From assembly GCA_946699065.1 (NCBI GenBank), contig CAMPDV010000198.1:62001-126000 (forward strand): a stretch of DNA of 64,000 nucleotides, written 5' to 3'. The position numbers were made by a program, and so were the translations under genes. This stretch comes from Loxodes magnus (Eukaryota > Ciliophora > Karyorelictea > Loxodida > Loxodidae). Under the pieces are notes generated by a model, which did no database searches, was not told the DNA's origin, and saw nothing but the letters and a program-made list of their open reading frames with translations. Shown here piece after piece: positions 1 to 14,606 of the stretch. The first letter of the stretch is position 1. Each line of letters starts with the position of its first letter.

Positions 1-244
1 ATACGATGAACTCTGAATCACTGGATATAGCCACAGATCATACATAACTAGTGTGACCACTCATGGTCTTACAGGTACCTGTCTTGACGTCCCATAGTCT
101 CACCGTCTAATCATCACTTCCCGATATGATGAACTCTGAATCACTGGATATAGCCACAGATCATACATAACTAGTGTGACCACTCATGATCTTACAGGTA
201 CCTGTCTTGACGTCCCATAGTCTCACCGTCTAATCATAACTTCC

Positions 245-2456
245 CGATACGATGAACTCTGAATCACTGGATATAGCCACAGATCATACATAACTAGTGT
301 GACCACTCATGGTCTTACAGGTACCTGTCTTGACGTCCCATAGTCTCACCGTCTAATCATAACTTCCGATACGATGAACTCTGAATCACTGGATATAGCC
401 ACAGCATATACATAACTAGTGTGACCACTCATGGTCTTGCAGGTACCTGTCTTGACGTCCCATAGTCTCACCGTCTAATCATAACTTCCCGATATGATGA
501 ACTCTGAATCACTGGATATAGCCACAGATCATACAGAACTAGTGTGACCACTCATGGTCTTACAGGTACCTGTCTTAACGTCCCATAGTCTCACCGTCTA
601 ATCATAACTTCCCGATACGATGAACTCTGAATCACTGGATATAGCCACAGATAATACATAACTAGTGTGACCACTCATGGTCTTACAGGTACCTGTCTTG
701 ACGTCCCATAGTCTCACCGTCTAATCATAACTTCCCGATACGATGAACTCTGAATCACTGGATATAGCCACAGATGATACATAACTAGTGTGACCACTCA
801 TGGTCTTACAGGTACCTGTCTTGACGTCCCATAGTCTCACCGTCTAATCATAACTTCCCGATACGATGAACTCTGAATCACTGGATATAGACACAGATGA
901 TACAGAATCTGTGTGACCACTCATGATCTTACAGGTACCTGTCTTGACGTCCCATAGTCTCACCGTCTAATCATAACTTCCCGATACGATGAACTCTGAA
1001 TCACTGGATATAGCCACAGCATATACATAACTAGTGTGACCACTCATGGTCTTACAGGTACCTGTCTTGACGTCCCATAGTCTCACCGTCTAATCATAAC
1101 TTCCGATACGATGAACTCTGAATCACTGGATATAGCCACAGATCATACATAACTAGTGTGACCACTCATGGTTTTACAGGTACCTGTCTTGACGTCCCAT
1201 AGTCTCACCGTCTAATCATAACTTCCCGATACGATGAACTCTGAATCACTGGATATAGCCACAGCATATACATAACTAGTGTGACCACTCATGATCTTAC
1301 AGGTACCTGTCTTGACGTCCCATAGTCTCACCGTCTAATCATAACTTCCCGATACGATGAACTCTGAATCACTGGATATAGCCACAGATCATACATAACT
1401 AGTGTGACCACTCATGGTCTTACAGGTACCTGTCTTGACGTCCCATAGTCTCACCGTCTAATCATAACTTCCCGATACGATGAACTCTGAATCACTGGAT
1501 ATAGACACAGATGATACAGAATCTGTGTGACCACTCATGATCTTACAGGTACCTGTCTTGACGTCCCATAGTCTCACCGTCTAATCATAACTTCCCGATA
1601 CGATGAACTCTGAATCACTGGATATAGCCACAGATCATACATAACTAGTGTGACCACTCATGGTCTTACAGGTACCTGTCTTGACGTCCCATAGTCTCAC
1701 CGTCTAATCATAACTTCCGATACGATGAACTCTGAATCACTGGATATAGCCACAGCATATACATAACTAGTGTGACCACTCATGGTCTTGCAGGTACCTG
1801 TCTTGACGTCCCATAGTCTCACCGTCTAATCATAACTTCCCGATATGATGAACTCTGAATCACTGGATATAGCCACAGATCATACAGAACTAGTGTGACC
1901 ACTCATGGTCTTACAGGTACCTGTCTTAACGTCCCATAGTCTCACCGTCTAATCATAACTTCCCGATACGATGAACTCTGAATCACTGGATATAGCCACA
2001 GATAATACATAACTAGTGTGACCACTCATGGTCTTACAGGTACCTGTCTTGACGTCCCATAGTCTCACCGTCTAATCATAACTTCCCGATACGATGAACT
2101 CTGAATCACTGGATATAGCCACAGATGATACATAACTAGTGTGACCACTCATGGTCTTACAGGTACCTGTCTTGACGTCCCATAGTCTCACCGTCTAATC
2201 ATAACTTCCCGATACGATGAACTCTGAATCACTGGATATAGACACAGATGATACAGAATCTGTGTGACCACTCATGATCTTACAGGTACCTGTCTTGACG
2301 TCCCATAGTCTCACCGTCTAATCATAACTTCCCGATACGATGAACTCTGAATCACTGGATATAGCCACAGCATATACATAACTAGTGTGACCACTCATGG
2401 TCTTACAGGTACCTGTCTTGACGTCCCATAGTCTCACCGTCTAATCATAACTTCCC
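245..2456 (-). repeat. Duplicated 7-unit block, offset 1,351 bp
   Basis: Units at about 245-1105 recur in the same order at about 1596-2456. Shared rare markers include a G in gtcttgcagg (439 and 1790), the following gatatgatg unit with ttaacg, and the two 122-bp units. The offset equals 11 units minus two bases, as expected if two short units lie between the copies. Confidence 0.8.
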
Positions 2457-3170
2457 GATACGATGAACTCTGAATCACTGGATATATACACAGATCATAC
2501 AGAACTAGTGTGTCCACTGATGGTTTTACAGGTACCTGTCTTGACGTCCCATAGTCTCACCGTCTAATCATCACTTCCCGATATGATGAACTCTGAATCA
2601 CTGGATATAGCCACAGATGATACATAACTAGTGTGACCACTCATGGTCTTACAGGTACCTGTCTTGACGTCCCATAGTCTCACCGTCTAATCATAACTTC
2701 CGATACGATGAACTCTGAATCACTGGATATAGCCACAGATCATACATAACTAGTGTGACCACTCAAGGTCTTACAGGTACCTGTCTTAACGTCCCATAGT
2801 CTCACCGTCTAATCATAACTTCCCGATACGATGAACTCTGAATCACTGGATATAGCCACAGATGATACATAACTAGTGTGACCACTCATGGTCTTACAGG
2901 TACCTGTCTTGACGTCCCATAGTCTCACCGTCTAATCATAACTTCCCGATACGATGAACTCTGAATCACTGGATATAGCCACAGATCATACATAACTAGT
3001 GTGACCACTCATGGTCTTACAGGTACCTGTCTTGACGTCCCATAGTCTCACCGTCTAATCATAACTTCCCGATACGATGAACTCTGAATCACTGGATATA
3101 GCCACAGATGATACATAACTAGTGTGACCACTCATGGTCTTACAGGTACCTGTCTTGACGTCCCATAGTC

Positions 3171-3419
3171 TCACCGTCTAATCATAACTTCCGATACGAT
3201 GAACTCTGAATCACTGGATATAGCCACAGCATATACATAACTAGTGTGACCACTCATGGTCTTACAGGTACCTGTCTTGACGTTCCATAGTCTCACCGTC
3301 TCATCATAACTTCCCGATACGATGAACTCTGAATAACTGGATATAGCCACAGATAATACATAACTAGTGTGACCACTCATGATCTTACAGGTACCTGTCT
3401 TGACGTCCCATAGTCTCAC
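3171..3419 (-). pseudogene. Open two-blade WD40 segment ending in a frame slip
   Basis: Two blades are open: [25 protein letters not shown] with SSYSEF and SGSYDE, then LWN, HTSYVYAVA, and IVS. The lost-C short unit then shifts the frame to EVMIRR and stop. It contains the GAG (Glu) form of the D+1 codon, which differs from TAG by one base. The apparent start is GTG inside the blade. Confidence 0.45.
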
Positions 3420-5033
3420 CGTCTAATCATAACTTCCCGATACGATGAACTCTGAATCACTGGATATAGCCACAGATCATACATAACTAGTGTGACCACT
3501 CATGGTCTTACAGGTACCTGTCTTGACGTCCCATAGTCTCACCGTCTAATCATAACTTCCCGATACGATGAACTCTGAATCACTGGATATAGCCACAGCA
3601 TATACATAACTAGTGTGACCACTCATGGTCTTACAGGTACCTGTCTTGACGTCCCATAGTCTCACCGTCTAATCATAACTTCCGATACGATGAACTCTGA
3701 ATAACTGGATATAGCCACAGATAATACATAACTAGTGTGACCACTCATGATCTTACAGGTACCTGTCTTGACGTCCCATAGTCTCACCGTCTAATCATAA
3801 CTTCCGATACGATGAACTCTGAATCACTGGATATAGCCACAGCATATACATAACTAGTGTGACCACTCATGGTCTTACAGGTACCTGTCTTGACGTTCCA
3901 TAGTCTCACCGTCTTATCTCAACTTCCCGATACGATGAACTCTGAATCACTGGATATAGCCACAGATAATACAGAACTAGTGTGACCACTCATGGTCTTA
4001 CAGGTACCTGTCTTGACGTCCCATAGTCTCACCGTCTAATCATAACTTTCCGATACGATGAACTCTGAATAACTGGATATAGCCACAGATAATACATAAC
4101 TAGTGTGACCACTCATGATCTTACAGGTACCTGTCTTGACGTCCCATAGTCTCACCGTCTAATCATAACTTCCCGATACGATGAACTCTGAATCACTGGA
4201 TATAGCCACAGATCATACATAACTAGTGTGACCACTCATGGTCTTACAGGTACCTGTCTTGACGTCCCATAGTCTCACCGTCTAATCATAACTTCCCGAT
4301 ACGATGAACTCTGAATCACTGGATATAGCCACAGCATATACATAACTAGTGTGACCACTCATGGTCTTACAGGTACCTGTCTTGACGTCCCATAGTCTCA
4401 CCGTCTAATCATAACTTCCGATACGATGAACTCTGAATAACTGGATATAGCCACAGATAATACATAACTAGTGTGACCACTCATGATCTTACAGGTACCT
4501 GTCTTGACGTCCCATAGTCTCACCGTCTAATCATAACTTCCGATACGATGAACTCTGAATCACTGGATATAGCCACAGCATATACATAACTAGTGTGACC
4601 ACTCATGGTCTTACAGGTACCTGTCTTGACGTTCCATAGTCTCACCGTCTCATCATAACTTCCCGATACGATGAACTCTGAATAACTGGATATAGCCACA
4701 GATAATACATAACTAGTGTGACCACTCATGATCTTACAGGTACCTGTCTTGACGTCCCATAGTCTCACCGTCTAATCATAACTTCCCGATACGATGAACT
4801 CTGAATCACTGGATATAGCCACAGATCATACATAACTAGTGTGACCACTCATGGTCTTACAGGTACCTGTCTTGACGTCCCATAGTCTCACCGTCTAATC
4901 ATAACTTCCCGATACGATGAACTCTGAATCACTGGATATAGCCACAGCATATACATAACTAGTGTGACCACTCATGGTCTTACAGGTACCTGTCTTGACG
5001 TCCCATAGTCTCACCGTCTAATCATAACTTCCC
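3193..5033 (-). repeat. Nested duplications, offsets 736 and 1,349 bp
   Basis: A run of units marked by gaataactgg plus catgatctt, then a gatcatac unit, then a gcatatac unit begins near 3316, 4052 and 4665. The first two copies extend over about five units (offset 736 = 6 units minus two bases). The block from 3193 to 3684 also recurs at 4542-5033 (offset 1,349 = 11 units minus four bases). This looks like recent local unequal exchange. Confidence 0.75.
4520..4768 (-). pseudogene. Second copy of the two-blade segment at 3.2 kb
   Basis: It is identical in translation to the segment 1,349 bp earlier, including the Glu form and the frame slip, and arose by block duplication. Confidence 0.45.
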
Positions 5034-8000
5034 GATACGATGAACTCTGAATCACTGGATATAGCCACAGATCATACATAACTAGTGTGACCACTCATGG
5101 TCTTACAGGTACCTGTCTTGACGTCCCATAGTCTCACCGTCTAATCATAACTTCCCGATACGATGAACTCTGAATCACTGGATATAGCCACAGATCATAC
5201 ATAACTAGTGTGACCACTCATGGTCTTACAGGTACCTGTCTTGACGTCCCATAGTCTCACCGTATTATCTCAACTTCCCGATACGATGAACTCTGAATCA
5301 CTGGATATAGCCACAGATCATACATAACTAGTGTGACCACTCATGGTCTTACAGGTACCTGTCTTGACGTCCCATAGTCTCACCGTCTAATCTGCACTTT
5401 CCGATACTATGAACTCTGAATCACTGGATATAGCCACAGATCATACATAACTAGTTTGACCACTCATGGTCTTACAGGTACCTGTCTTGACGTCCCATAG
5501 TCTCACCGTCTAATCATAACTTCCCGATACGATGAACTCTGAATCACTGGATATAGACACAGATGATACAGAATCTGTGTGACCACTCATGGTCTTACAG
5601 GTACCTGTCTTGACGTCCCATAGTCTCACCGTCTAATCATAACTTCCCGATACGATGAACTCTGAATCACTGGATATAGCCACAGATCATACATAACTAG
5701 TGTGACCACTCATGGTCTTACAGGTACCTGTCTTGACGTCCCATAGTCTCACCGTCTAATCATAACTTCCCGATACGATGAACTCTGAATCACTGGATAT
5801 AGCCACAGATCATACATAACTAGTGTGACCACTCAAGGTCTTACAGGTACCTGTCTTGACGTCCCATAGTCTCACCGTCTAATCATAACTTCCGATACGA
5901 TGAACTCTGAATCACTGGATATAGCCACAGCATATACATAACTAGTGTGACCACTCATGGTCTTACAGGTACCTGTCTTAACGTCCCATAGTCTCACCGT
6001 ATTATCTCAACTTCCCGATACGATGAACTCTGAATCACTGGATATAGCCACAGATGATACAGAATCTGTGTGACCACTCATGGTCTTACAGGTACCTGTC
6101 TTGACGTCCCATAGTCTCACCGTCTAATCATAACTTCCCGATACGATGAACTCTGAATCACTGGATATAGCCACAGCATATACATAACTAGTGTGACCAC
6201 TCATGATCTTACAGGTACCTGTCTTGACGTCCCATAGTCTCACCGTCTAATCATCACTTCCCGATACGATGAACTCTGAATCACTGGATATAGACACAGA
6301 TGATACAGAATCTGTGTGACCACTCATGGTCTTACAGGTACCTGTCTTGACTTCCCATAGTCTCACCGTCTAATCATAACTTCCCGATACGATGAACTCT
6401 GAATCACTGGATATAGCCACAGATAATACATAACTAGTGTGACCACTCATGGTCTTACAGGTACCTGTCTTGACGTCCCATAGTCTCACCGTCTAATCTG
6501 CACTTCCCGATACGATGAACTCTGAATCACTGGATATAGACACAGATGATACAGAACTAGTTTGACCACTCATGGTCTTACAGGTACCTGTCTTGACGTC
6601 CCATAGTCTCACCGTCTAATCATAACTTCCCGATACGATGAACTCTGAATCACTGGATATAGACACAGATGATACAGAATCTGTGTGACCACTCATGGTC
6701 TTACAGGTACCTGTCTTGACGTCCCATAGTCTCACCGTCTAATCTCTACTTCCCGATACGATGAACTCTGAATCACTGGATATAGCCACAGATCATACAA
6801 CATTAGTGTGACCACTCATGGTCTTACAGGTACCTGTCTTGACGTCCCATAGTCTCACCGTCTAATCATAACTTCCCGATACGATGAACTCTGAATCACT
6901 GGATATAGCCACAGATAATACAGAACTAGTTTGACCACTCATGGTCTTACAGGTACCTGTCTTGACGTCCCATAGTCTCACCGTCTAATCTGCACTTTCC
7001 GATACTATGAACTCTGAATCACTGGATATAGCCACAGCATATACATAACTAGTTTGACCACTCATGGTCTTACAGGTACCTGTCTTGACGTCCCATAGTC
7101 TCACCGTCTAATCATAACTTCCCGATACGATGAACTCTGAATCACTGGATATATACACAGATCATACAGAACTAGTGTGTCCACTGATGGTTTTACAGGT
7201 ACCTGTCTTGACGTCCCATAGTCTCACCGTCTAATCTCTACTTCCCGATACGATGAACTCTGAATCACTGGATATAGCCACAGATCATACAACATTAGTG
7301 TGACCACTCATGGTCTTACAGGTACCTGTCTTGACGTCCCATAGTCTCACCGTCTAATCATAACTTCCCGATACGATGAACTCTGAATCACTGGATATAG
7401 CCACAGCATATACATAACTAGTGTGACCACTCATGGTCTTACAGGTACCTGTCTTGACGTCCCATAGTCTCACCGTCTAATCATAACTTCCCGATACGAT
7501 GAACTCTGAATCACTGGATATATACACAGATCATACATAACTAGTGTGTCCACTGATGGTCTTACAGGTACCTGTCTTGACGTCCCATAGTCTCACCGTC
7601 TAATCATAACTTCCCGATACGATGAACTCTGAATCACTGGATATAGCCACAGCATATACATAACTAGTGTGACCACTCATGGTCTTACAGGTACCTGTCT
7701 TGACGTCCCATAGTCTCACCGTCTAATCATAACTTCCGATACGATGAACTCTGAATAACTGGATATAGCCACAGATAATACATAACTAGTGTGACCACTC
7801 ATGGTCTTACAGGTACCTGTCTTGACGTCCCATAGTCTCACCGTCTAATCATAACTTCCCGATACGATGAACTCTGAATCACTGGATATAGCCACAGCAT
7901 ATACATAACTAGTGTGACCACTCATGGTCTTACAGGTACCTGTCTTGACGTCCCATAGTCTCACCGTCTAATCATAACTTCCCGATACGATGAACTCTGA

Positions 8001-11000
8001 ATCACTGGATATAGCCACAGATCATACAACATTAGTGTGACCACTCATGGTCTTACAGGTACCTGTCTTGACGTCCCATAGTCTCACCGTCTAATCATAA
8101 CTTCCCGATACGATGAACTCTGAATCACTGGATATAGCCACAGATCATACATAACTAGTGTGACCACTCATGGTCTTACAGGTACCTGTCTTGACGTCCC
8201 ATAGTCTCACCGTCTAATCATAACTTCCCGATACGATGAACTCTGAATCACTGGATATAGCCACAGATCATACATAACTAGTGTGACCACTGATGGTCTT
8301 ACAGGTACCTGTCTTGACGTCCCATAGTCTCACCGTCTAATCATAACTTCCCGATACGATGAACTCTGAATCACTGGATATAGCCACAGATCATACATAA
8401 CTAGTGTGACCACTCATGGTCTTACAGGTACCTGTCTTGACGTCCCATAGTCTCACCGTCTAATCATAACTTCCCGATACGATGAACTCTGAATCACTGG
8501 ATATATACACAGATCATACATAACTAGTGTGTCCACTGATGGTCTTACAGGTACCTGTCTTGACGTCCCATAGTCTCACCGTCTAATCATAACTTCCCGA
8601 TACGATGAACTCTGAATCACTGGATATAGCCACAGATCATACATAACTAGTGTGACCACTCATGGTCTTACAGGTACCTGTCTTGACGTCCCATAGTCTC
8701 ACCGTCTAATCATAACTTCCCGATACGATGAACTCTGAATCACTGGATATAGCCACAGATCATACATAACTAGTGTGACCACTCATGGTCTTACAGGTAC
8801 CTGTCTTGACGTCCCATAGTCTCACCGTCTAATCATAACTTCCCGATACGATGAACTCTGAATCACTGGATATAGCCACAGATCATACATAACTAGTGTG
8901 ACCACTCATGGTCTTACAGGTACCTGTCTTGACGTCCCATAGTCTCACCGTCTAATCATAACTTCCCGATACGATGAACTCTGAATCACTGGATATAGCC
9001 ACAGATCATACATAACTAGTGTGACCACTCATGGTCTTACAGGTACCTGTCTTGACGTCCCATAGTCTCACCGTCTAATCATAACTTCCCGATACGATGA
9101 ACTCTGAATCACTGGATATATACACAGATCATACATAACTAGTGTGTCCACTGATGGTCTTACAGGTACCTGTCTTGACGTCCCATAGTCTCACCGTCTA
9201 ATCATAACTTCCCGATACGATGAACTCTGAATCACTGGATATAGCCACAGCATATACATAACTAGTGTGACCACTCATGGTCTTACAGGTACCTGTCTTG
9301 ACGTCCCATAGTCTCACCGTCTAATCATAACTTCCCGATACGATGAACTCTGAATCACTGGATATATACACAGATGATACAGAATCTGTGTGACCACTCA
9401 TGGTCTTACAGGTACCTGTCTTGACGTCCCATAGTCTCACCGTCTAATCATAACTTCCCGATACGATGAACTCTGAATCACTGGATATAGCCACAGCATA
9501 TACATAACTAGTGTGACCACTCATGGTCTTACAGGTACCTGTCTTGACGTCCCATAGTCTCACCGTCTAATCATAACTTCCCGATACGATGAACTCTGAA
9601 TCACTGGATATAGCCACAGATCATACAACATTAGTGTGACCACTCATGGTCTTACAGGTACCTGTCTTGACGTCCCATAGTCTCACCGTCTAATCATAAC
9701 TTCCCGATACGATGAACTCTGAATCACTGGATATAGCCACAGATCATACATAACTAGTGTGACCACTCATGGTCTTACAGGTACCTGTCTTGACGTCCCA
9801 TAGTCTCACCGTCTAATCATAACTTCCCGATACGATGAACTCTGAATCACTGGATATATACACAGATCATACATAACTAGTGTGTCCACTGATGGTCTTA
9901 CAGGTACCTGTCTTGACGTCCCATAGTCTCACCGTCTAATCATAACTTCCCGATACGATGAACTCTGAATCACTGGATATAGCCACAGATCATACATAAC
10001 TAGTGTGACCACTCATGGTCTTACAGGTACCTGTCTTGACGTCCCATAGTCTCACCGTCTAATCATAACTTCCCGATACGATGAACTCTGAATCACTGGA
10101 TATAGCCACAGATCATACATAACTAGTGTGACCACTCATGGTCTTACAGGTACCTGTCTTGACGTCCCATAGTCTCACCGTCTAATCATAACTTCCCGAT
10201 ACGATGAACTCTGAATCACTGGATATAGCCACAGATCATACATAACTAGTGTGACCACTCATGGTCTTACAGGTACCTGTCTTGACGTCCCATAGTCTCA
10301 CCGTCTAATCATAACTTCCCGATACGATGAACTCTGAATCACTGGATATATACACAGATCATACATAACTAGTGTGTCCACTGATGGTCTTACAGGTACC
10401 TGTCTTGACGTCCCATAGTCTCACCGTCTAATCATAACTTCCCGATACGATGAACTCTGAATCACTGGATATAGCCACAGATGATACAGAATCTGTGTGA
10501 CCACTCATGGTATTACATGTACCTGTCTTGACGTCCCATAGTCTCACCGTCTAATCATAACTTCCCGATACGATGAACTCTGAATCACTGGATATAGACA
10601 CAGATGATACAGAATCTGTGTGACCACTCATGATCTTACAGGTACCTGTCTTGACGTCCCATAGTCTCACCGTCTAATCATAACTTCCCGATACGATGAA
10701 CTCTGAATCACTGGATATAGCCACAGCATATACATAACTAGTGTGACCACTCATGGTCTTACAGGTACCTGTCTTGACGTCCCATAGTCTCACCGTCTAA
10801 TCATAACTTCCCGATACGATGAACTCTGAATCACTGGATATAGCCACAGATCATACAACATTAGTGTGACCACTCATGGTCTTACAGGTACCTGTCTTGA
10901 CGTCCCATAGTCTCACCGTCTAATCATAACTTCCCGATACGATGAACTCTGAATCACTGGATATAGCCACAGATCATACATAACTAGTGTGACCACTCAT

Positions 11001-12026
11001 GGTCTTACAGGTACCTGTCTTGACGTCCCATAGTCTCACCGTCTAATCATAACTTCCCGATACGATGAACTCTGAATCACTGGATATAGCCACAGATCAT
11101 ACATAACTAGTGTGACCACTCATGGTCTTACAGGTACCTGTCTTGACGTCCCATAGTCTCACCGTCTAATCATAACTTCCCGATACGATGAACTCTGAAT
11201 CACTGGATATAGCCACAGATCATACATAACTAGTGTGACCACTCATGGTCTTACAGGTACCTGTCTTGACGTCCCATAGTCTCACCGTCTAATCATAACT
11301 TCCCGATACGATGAACTCTGAATCACTGGATATATACACAGATCATACATAACTAGTGTGTCCACTGATGGTCTTACAGGTACCTGTCTTGACGTCCCAT
11401 AGTCTCACCGTCTAATCATAACTTCCCGATACGATGAACTCTGAATCACTGGATATAGCCACAGCATATACATAACTAGTGTGACCACTCATGGTCTTAC
11501 AGGTACCTGTCTTGACGTCCCATAGTCTCACCGTCTAATCATAACTTCCCGATACGATGAACTCTGAATCACTGGATATAGCCACAGATAATACATAACT
11601 AGTGTGACCACTCATGGTCTTACAGGTACCTGTCTTGACGTCCCATAGTCTCACCGTCTAATCATAACTTCCCGATACGATGAACTCTGAATCACTGGAT
11701 ATAGCCACAGATAATACAGAACTAGTGTGTCCACTGATGGTCTTACAGGTACCTGTCTTGACGTCCCATAGTCTCACCGTCTAATCATAACTTCCCGATA
11801 CGATGAACTCTGAATCACTGGATATAGCCACAGATCATACATAACTAGTGTGACCACTCATGGTCTTACAGGTACCTGTCTTGACGTCCCATAGTCTCAC
11901 CGTCTAATCATAACTTCCCGATACGATGAACTCTGAATCACTGGATATAGCCACAGATCATACATAATTTGTGTGACCACTCATGGTCTTACAGGTACCT
12001 GTCTTGACGTCCCATAGTCTCACCGT

Positions 12027-12269
12027 CTAATCATAACTTCCCGATACGATGAACTCTGAATCACTGGATATAGCCACAGCATATACATAACTAGTGTGAC
12101 CACTCATGGTCTTACAGGTACCTGTCTTGACGTTCCATAGTCTCACCGTATTATCTCTACTTCCCGATACGATGAACTCTGAATCACTGGATATAGCCAC
12201 AGATGATACATAACTAGTGTGACCACTCATGGTCTTACAGGTACCTGTCTTGACGTCCCATAGTCTCAC
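12027..12269 (-). pseudogene. Open two-blade WD40 segment
   Basis: The blades read HTSYVSSVA with SGSRDN, then LWN, HTSYVYAVA and SGSYD before TAG. It shows the Ser (TCA) and Tyr-Ala (TAT GCT) forms of the strand-a site side by side. The start codon would be the internal GTG of TVRLW. Confidence 0.45.
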
Positions 12270-14417
12270 CGTCTAATCATCACTTCCCGATATGATGAAC
12301 TCTGAATCACTGGATATAGCCACAGATCATACATAACTAGTGTGACCACTGATGGTCTTACAGGTACCTGTCTTGACGTCCCATAGTCTCACCGTCTAAT
12401 CATAACTTCCCGATACGATGAACTCTGAATCACTGGATATAGCCACAGATCATACATAACTAGTGTGACCACTCATGGTCTTACAGGTACCTGTCTTGAC
12501 GTCCCATAGTCTCACCGTCTAATCATAACTTCCCGATACGATGAACTCTGAATCACTGGATATAGCCACAGATCATACATAACTAGTGTGACCACTCATG
12601 GTCTTACAGGTACCTGTCTTGACGTCCCATAGTCTCACCGTCTAATCATAACTTCCCGATACGATGAACTCTGAATCACTGGATATAGCCACAGATCATA
12701 CATAACTAGTGTGACCACTGATGGTCTTACAGGTACCTGTCTTGACGTCCCATAGTCTCACCGTCTAATCATAACTTCCCGATACGATGAACTCTGAATC
12801 ACTGGATATAGCCACAGATCATACATAACTAGTGTGACCACTCATGGTCTTACAGGTACCTGTCTTGACGTCCCATAGTCTCACCGTCTAATCATAACTT
12901 CCCGATACGATGAACTCTGAATCACTGGATATATACACAGATCATACATAACTAGTGTGTCCACTGATGGTCTTACAGGTACCTGTCTTGACGTCCCATA
13001 GTCTCACCGTCTAATCATAACTTCCCGATACGATGAACTCTGAATCACTGGATATAGCCACAGATCATACATAACTAGTGTGACCACTCATGGTCTTACA
13101 GGTACCTGTCTTGACGTCCCATAGTCTCACCGTCTAATCATAACTTCCCGATACGATGAACTCTGAATCACTGGATATAGACACAGATGATACAGAATCT
13201 GTGTGACCACTCATGATCTTACAGGTACCTGTCTTGACGTCCCATAGTCTCACCGTCTAATCATAACTTCCCGATACGATGAACTCTGAATCACTGGATA
13301 TAGCCACAGCATATACATAACTAGTGTGACCACTCATGGTCTTACAGGTACCTGTCTTGACGTCCCATAGTCTCACCGTCTAATCATAACTTCCCGATAC
13401 GATGAACTCTGAATCACTGGATATAGCCACAGATAATACATAACTAGTGTGACCACTCATGTTCTTACAGGTACCTGTCTTAACGTCCCATAGTCTCACC
13501 GTCTAATCATAACTTCCCGATACGATGAACTCTGAATCACTGGATATAGCCACAGCATATACATAACTAGTGTGACCACTCATGGTCTTACAGGTACCTG
13601 TCTTGACGTCCCATAGTCTCACCGTCTAATCATAACTTCCCGATACGATGAACTCTGAATCACTGGATATAGACACAGATGATACAGAATCTGTGTGACC
13701 ACTCATGATCTTACAGGTACCTGTCTTGACGTCCCATAGTCTCACCGTCTAATCATAACTTCCCGATACGATGAACTCTGAATCACTGGATATAGCCACA
13801 GCATATACATAACTAGTGTGACCACTCATGGTCTTACAGGTACCTGTCTTGACGTCCCATAGTCTCACCGTCTAATCATAACTTCCCGATACGATGAACT
13901 CTGAATCACTGGATATAGCCACAGATCATACAACATTAGTGTGACCACTCATGGTCTTACAGGTACCTGTCTTGACGTCCCATAGTCTCACCGTCTAATC
14001 ATAACTTCCCGATACGATGAACTCTGAATCACTGGATATAGCCACAGATCATACATAACTAGTGTGACCACTCATGGTCTTACAGGTACCTGTCTTGACG
14101 TCCCATAGTCTCACCGTCTAATCATAACTTCCCGATACGATGAACTCTGAATCACTGGATAACGCCACCGATAATACATAATGTGTGTGACCACTCATGG
14201 TCTTACAGGTACCTGTCTTGACGTCCCATAGTCTCACCGTCTAATCATAACTTCCCGATACGATGAACTCTGAATCACTGGATATAGCCACAGCATATAC
14301 ATAACTAGTGTGACCACTGATGGTCTTACAGGTACCTGTCTTGACGTCCCATAGTCTCACCGTATTATCTCAACTTCCCGATACGATGAACTCTGAATCA
14401 CTGGATATAGCCACAGA

Positions 14418-14606
14418 TCATACAGAATCTGTGTGACCACTCATGGTCTTACAGGTACCTGTCTTGACGTTCCATAGTCTCACCGTATTATCTCTACTTC
14501 CCGATACGATGAACTCTGAATCACTGGATATAGCCACAGATGATACAGAATATATGTGACCACTCATGGTCTTACAGGTACCTGTCTTGACGTTCCATAG
14601 TCTCAC
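14418..14606 (-). pseudogene. Open WD40 segment with the GHIYSV variant
   Basis: The first blade has GHIYSVSSVA, the only form seen with Ile after GH, then SGSRDN and LWN. The second blade stops at TGA after HTDSV. It is copied exactly at 17,000-17,188. Confidence 0.45.
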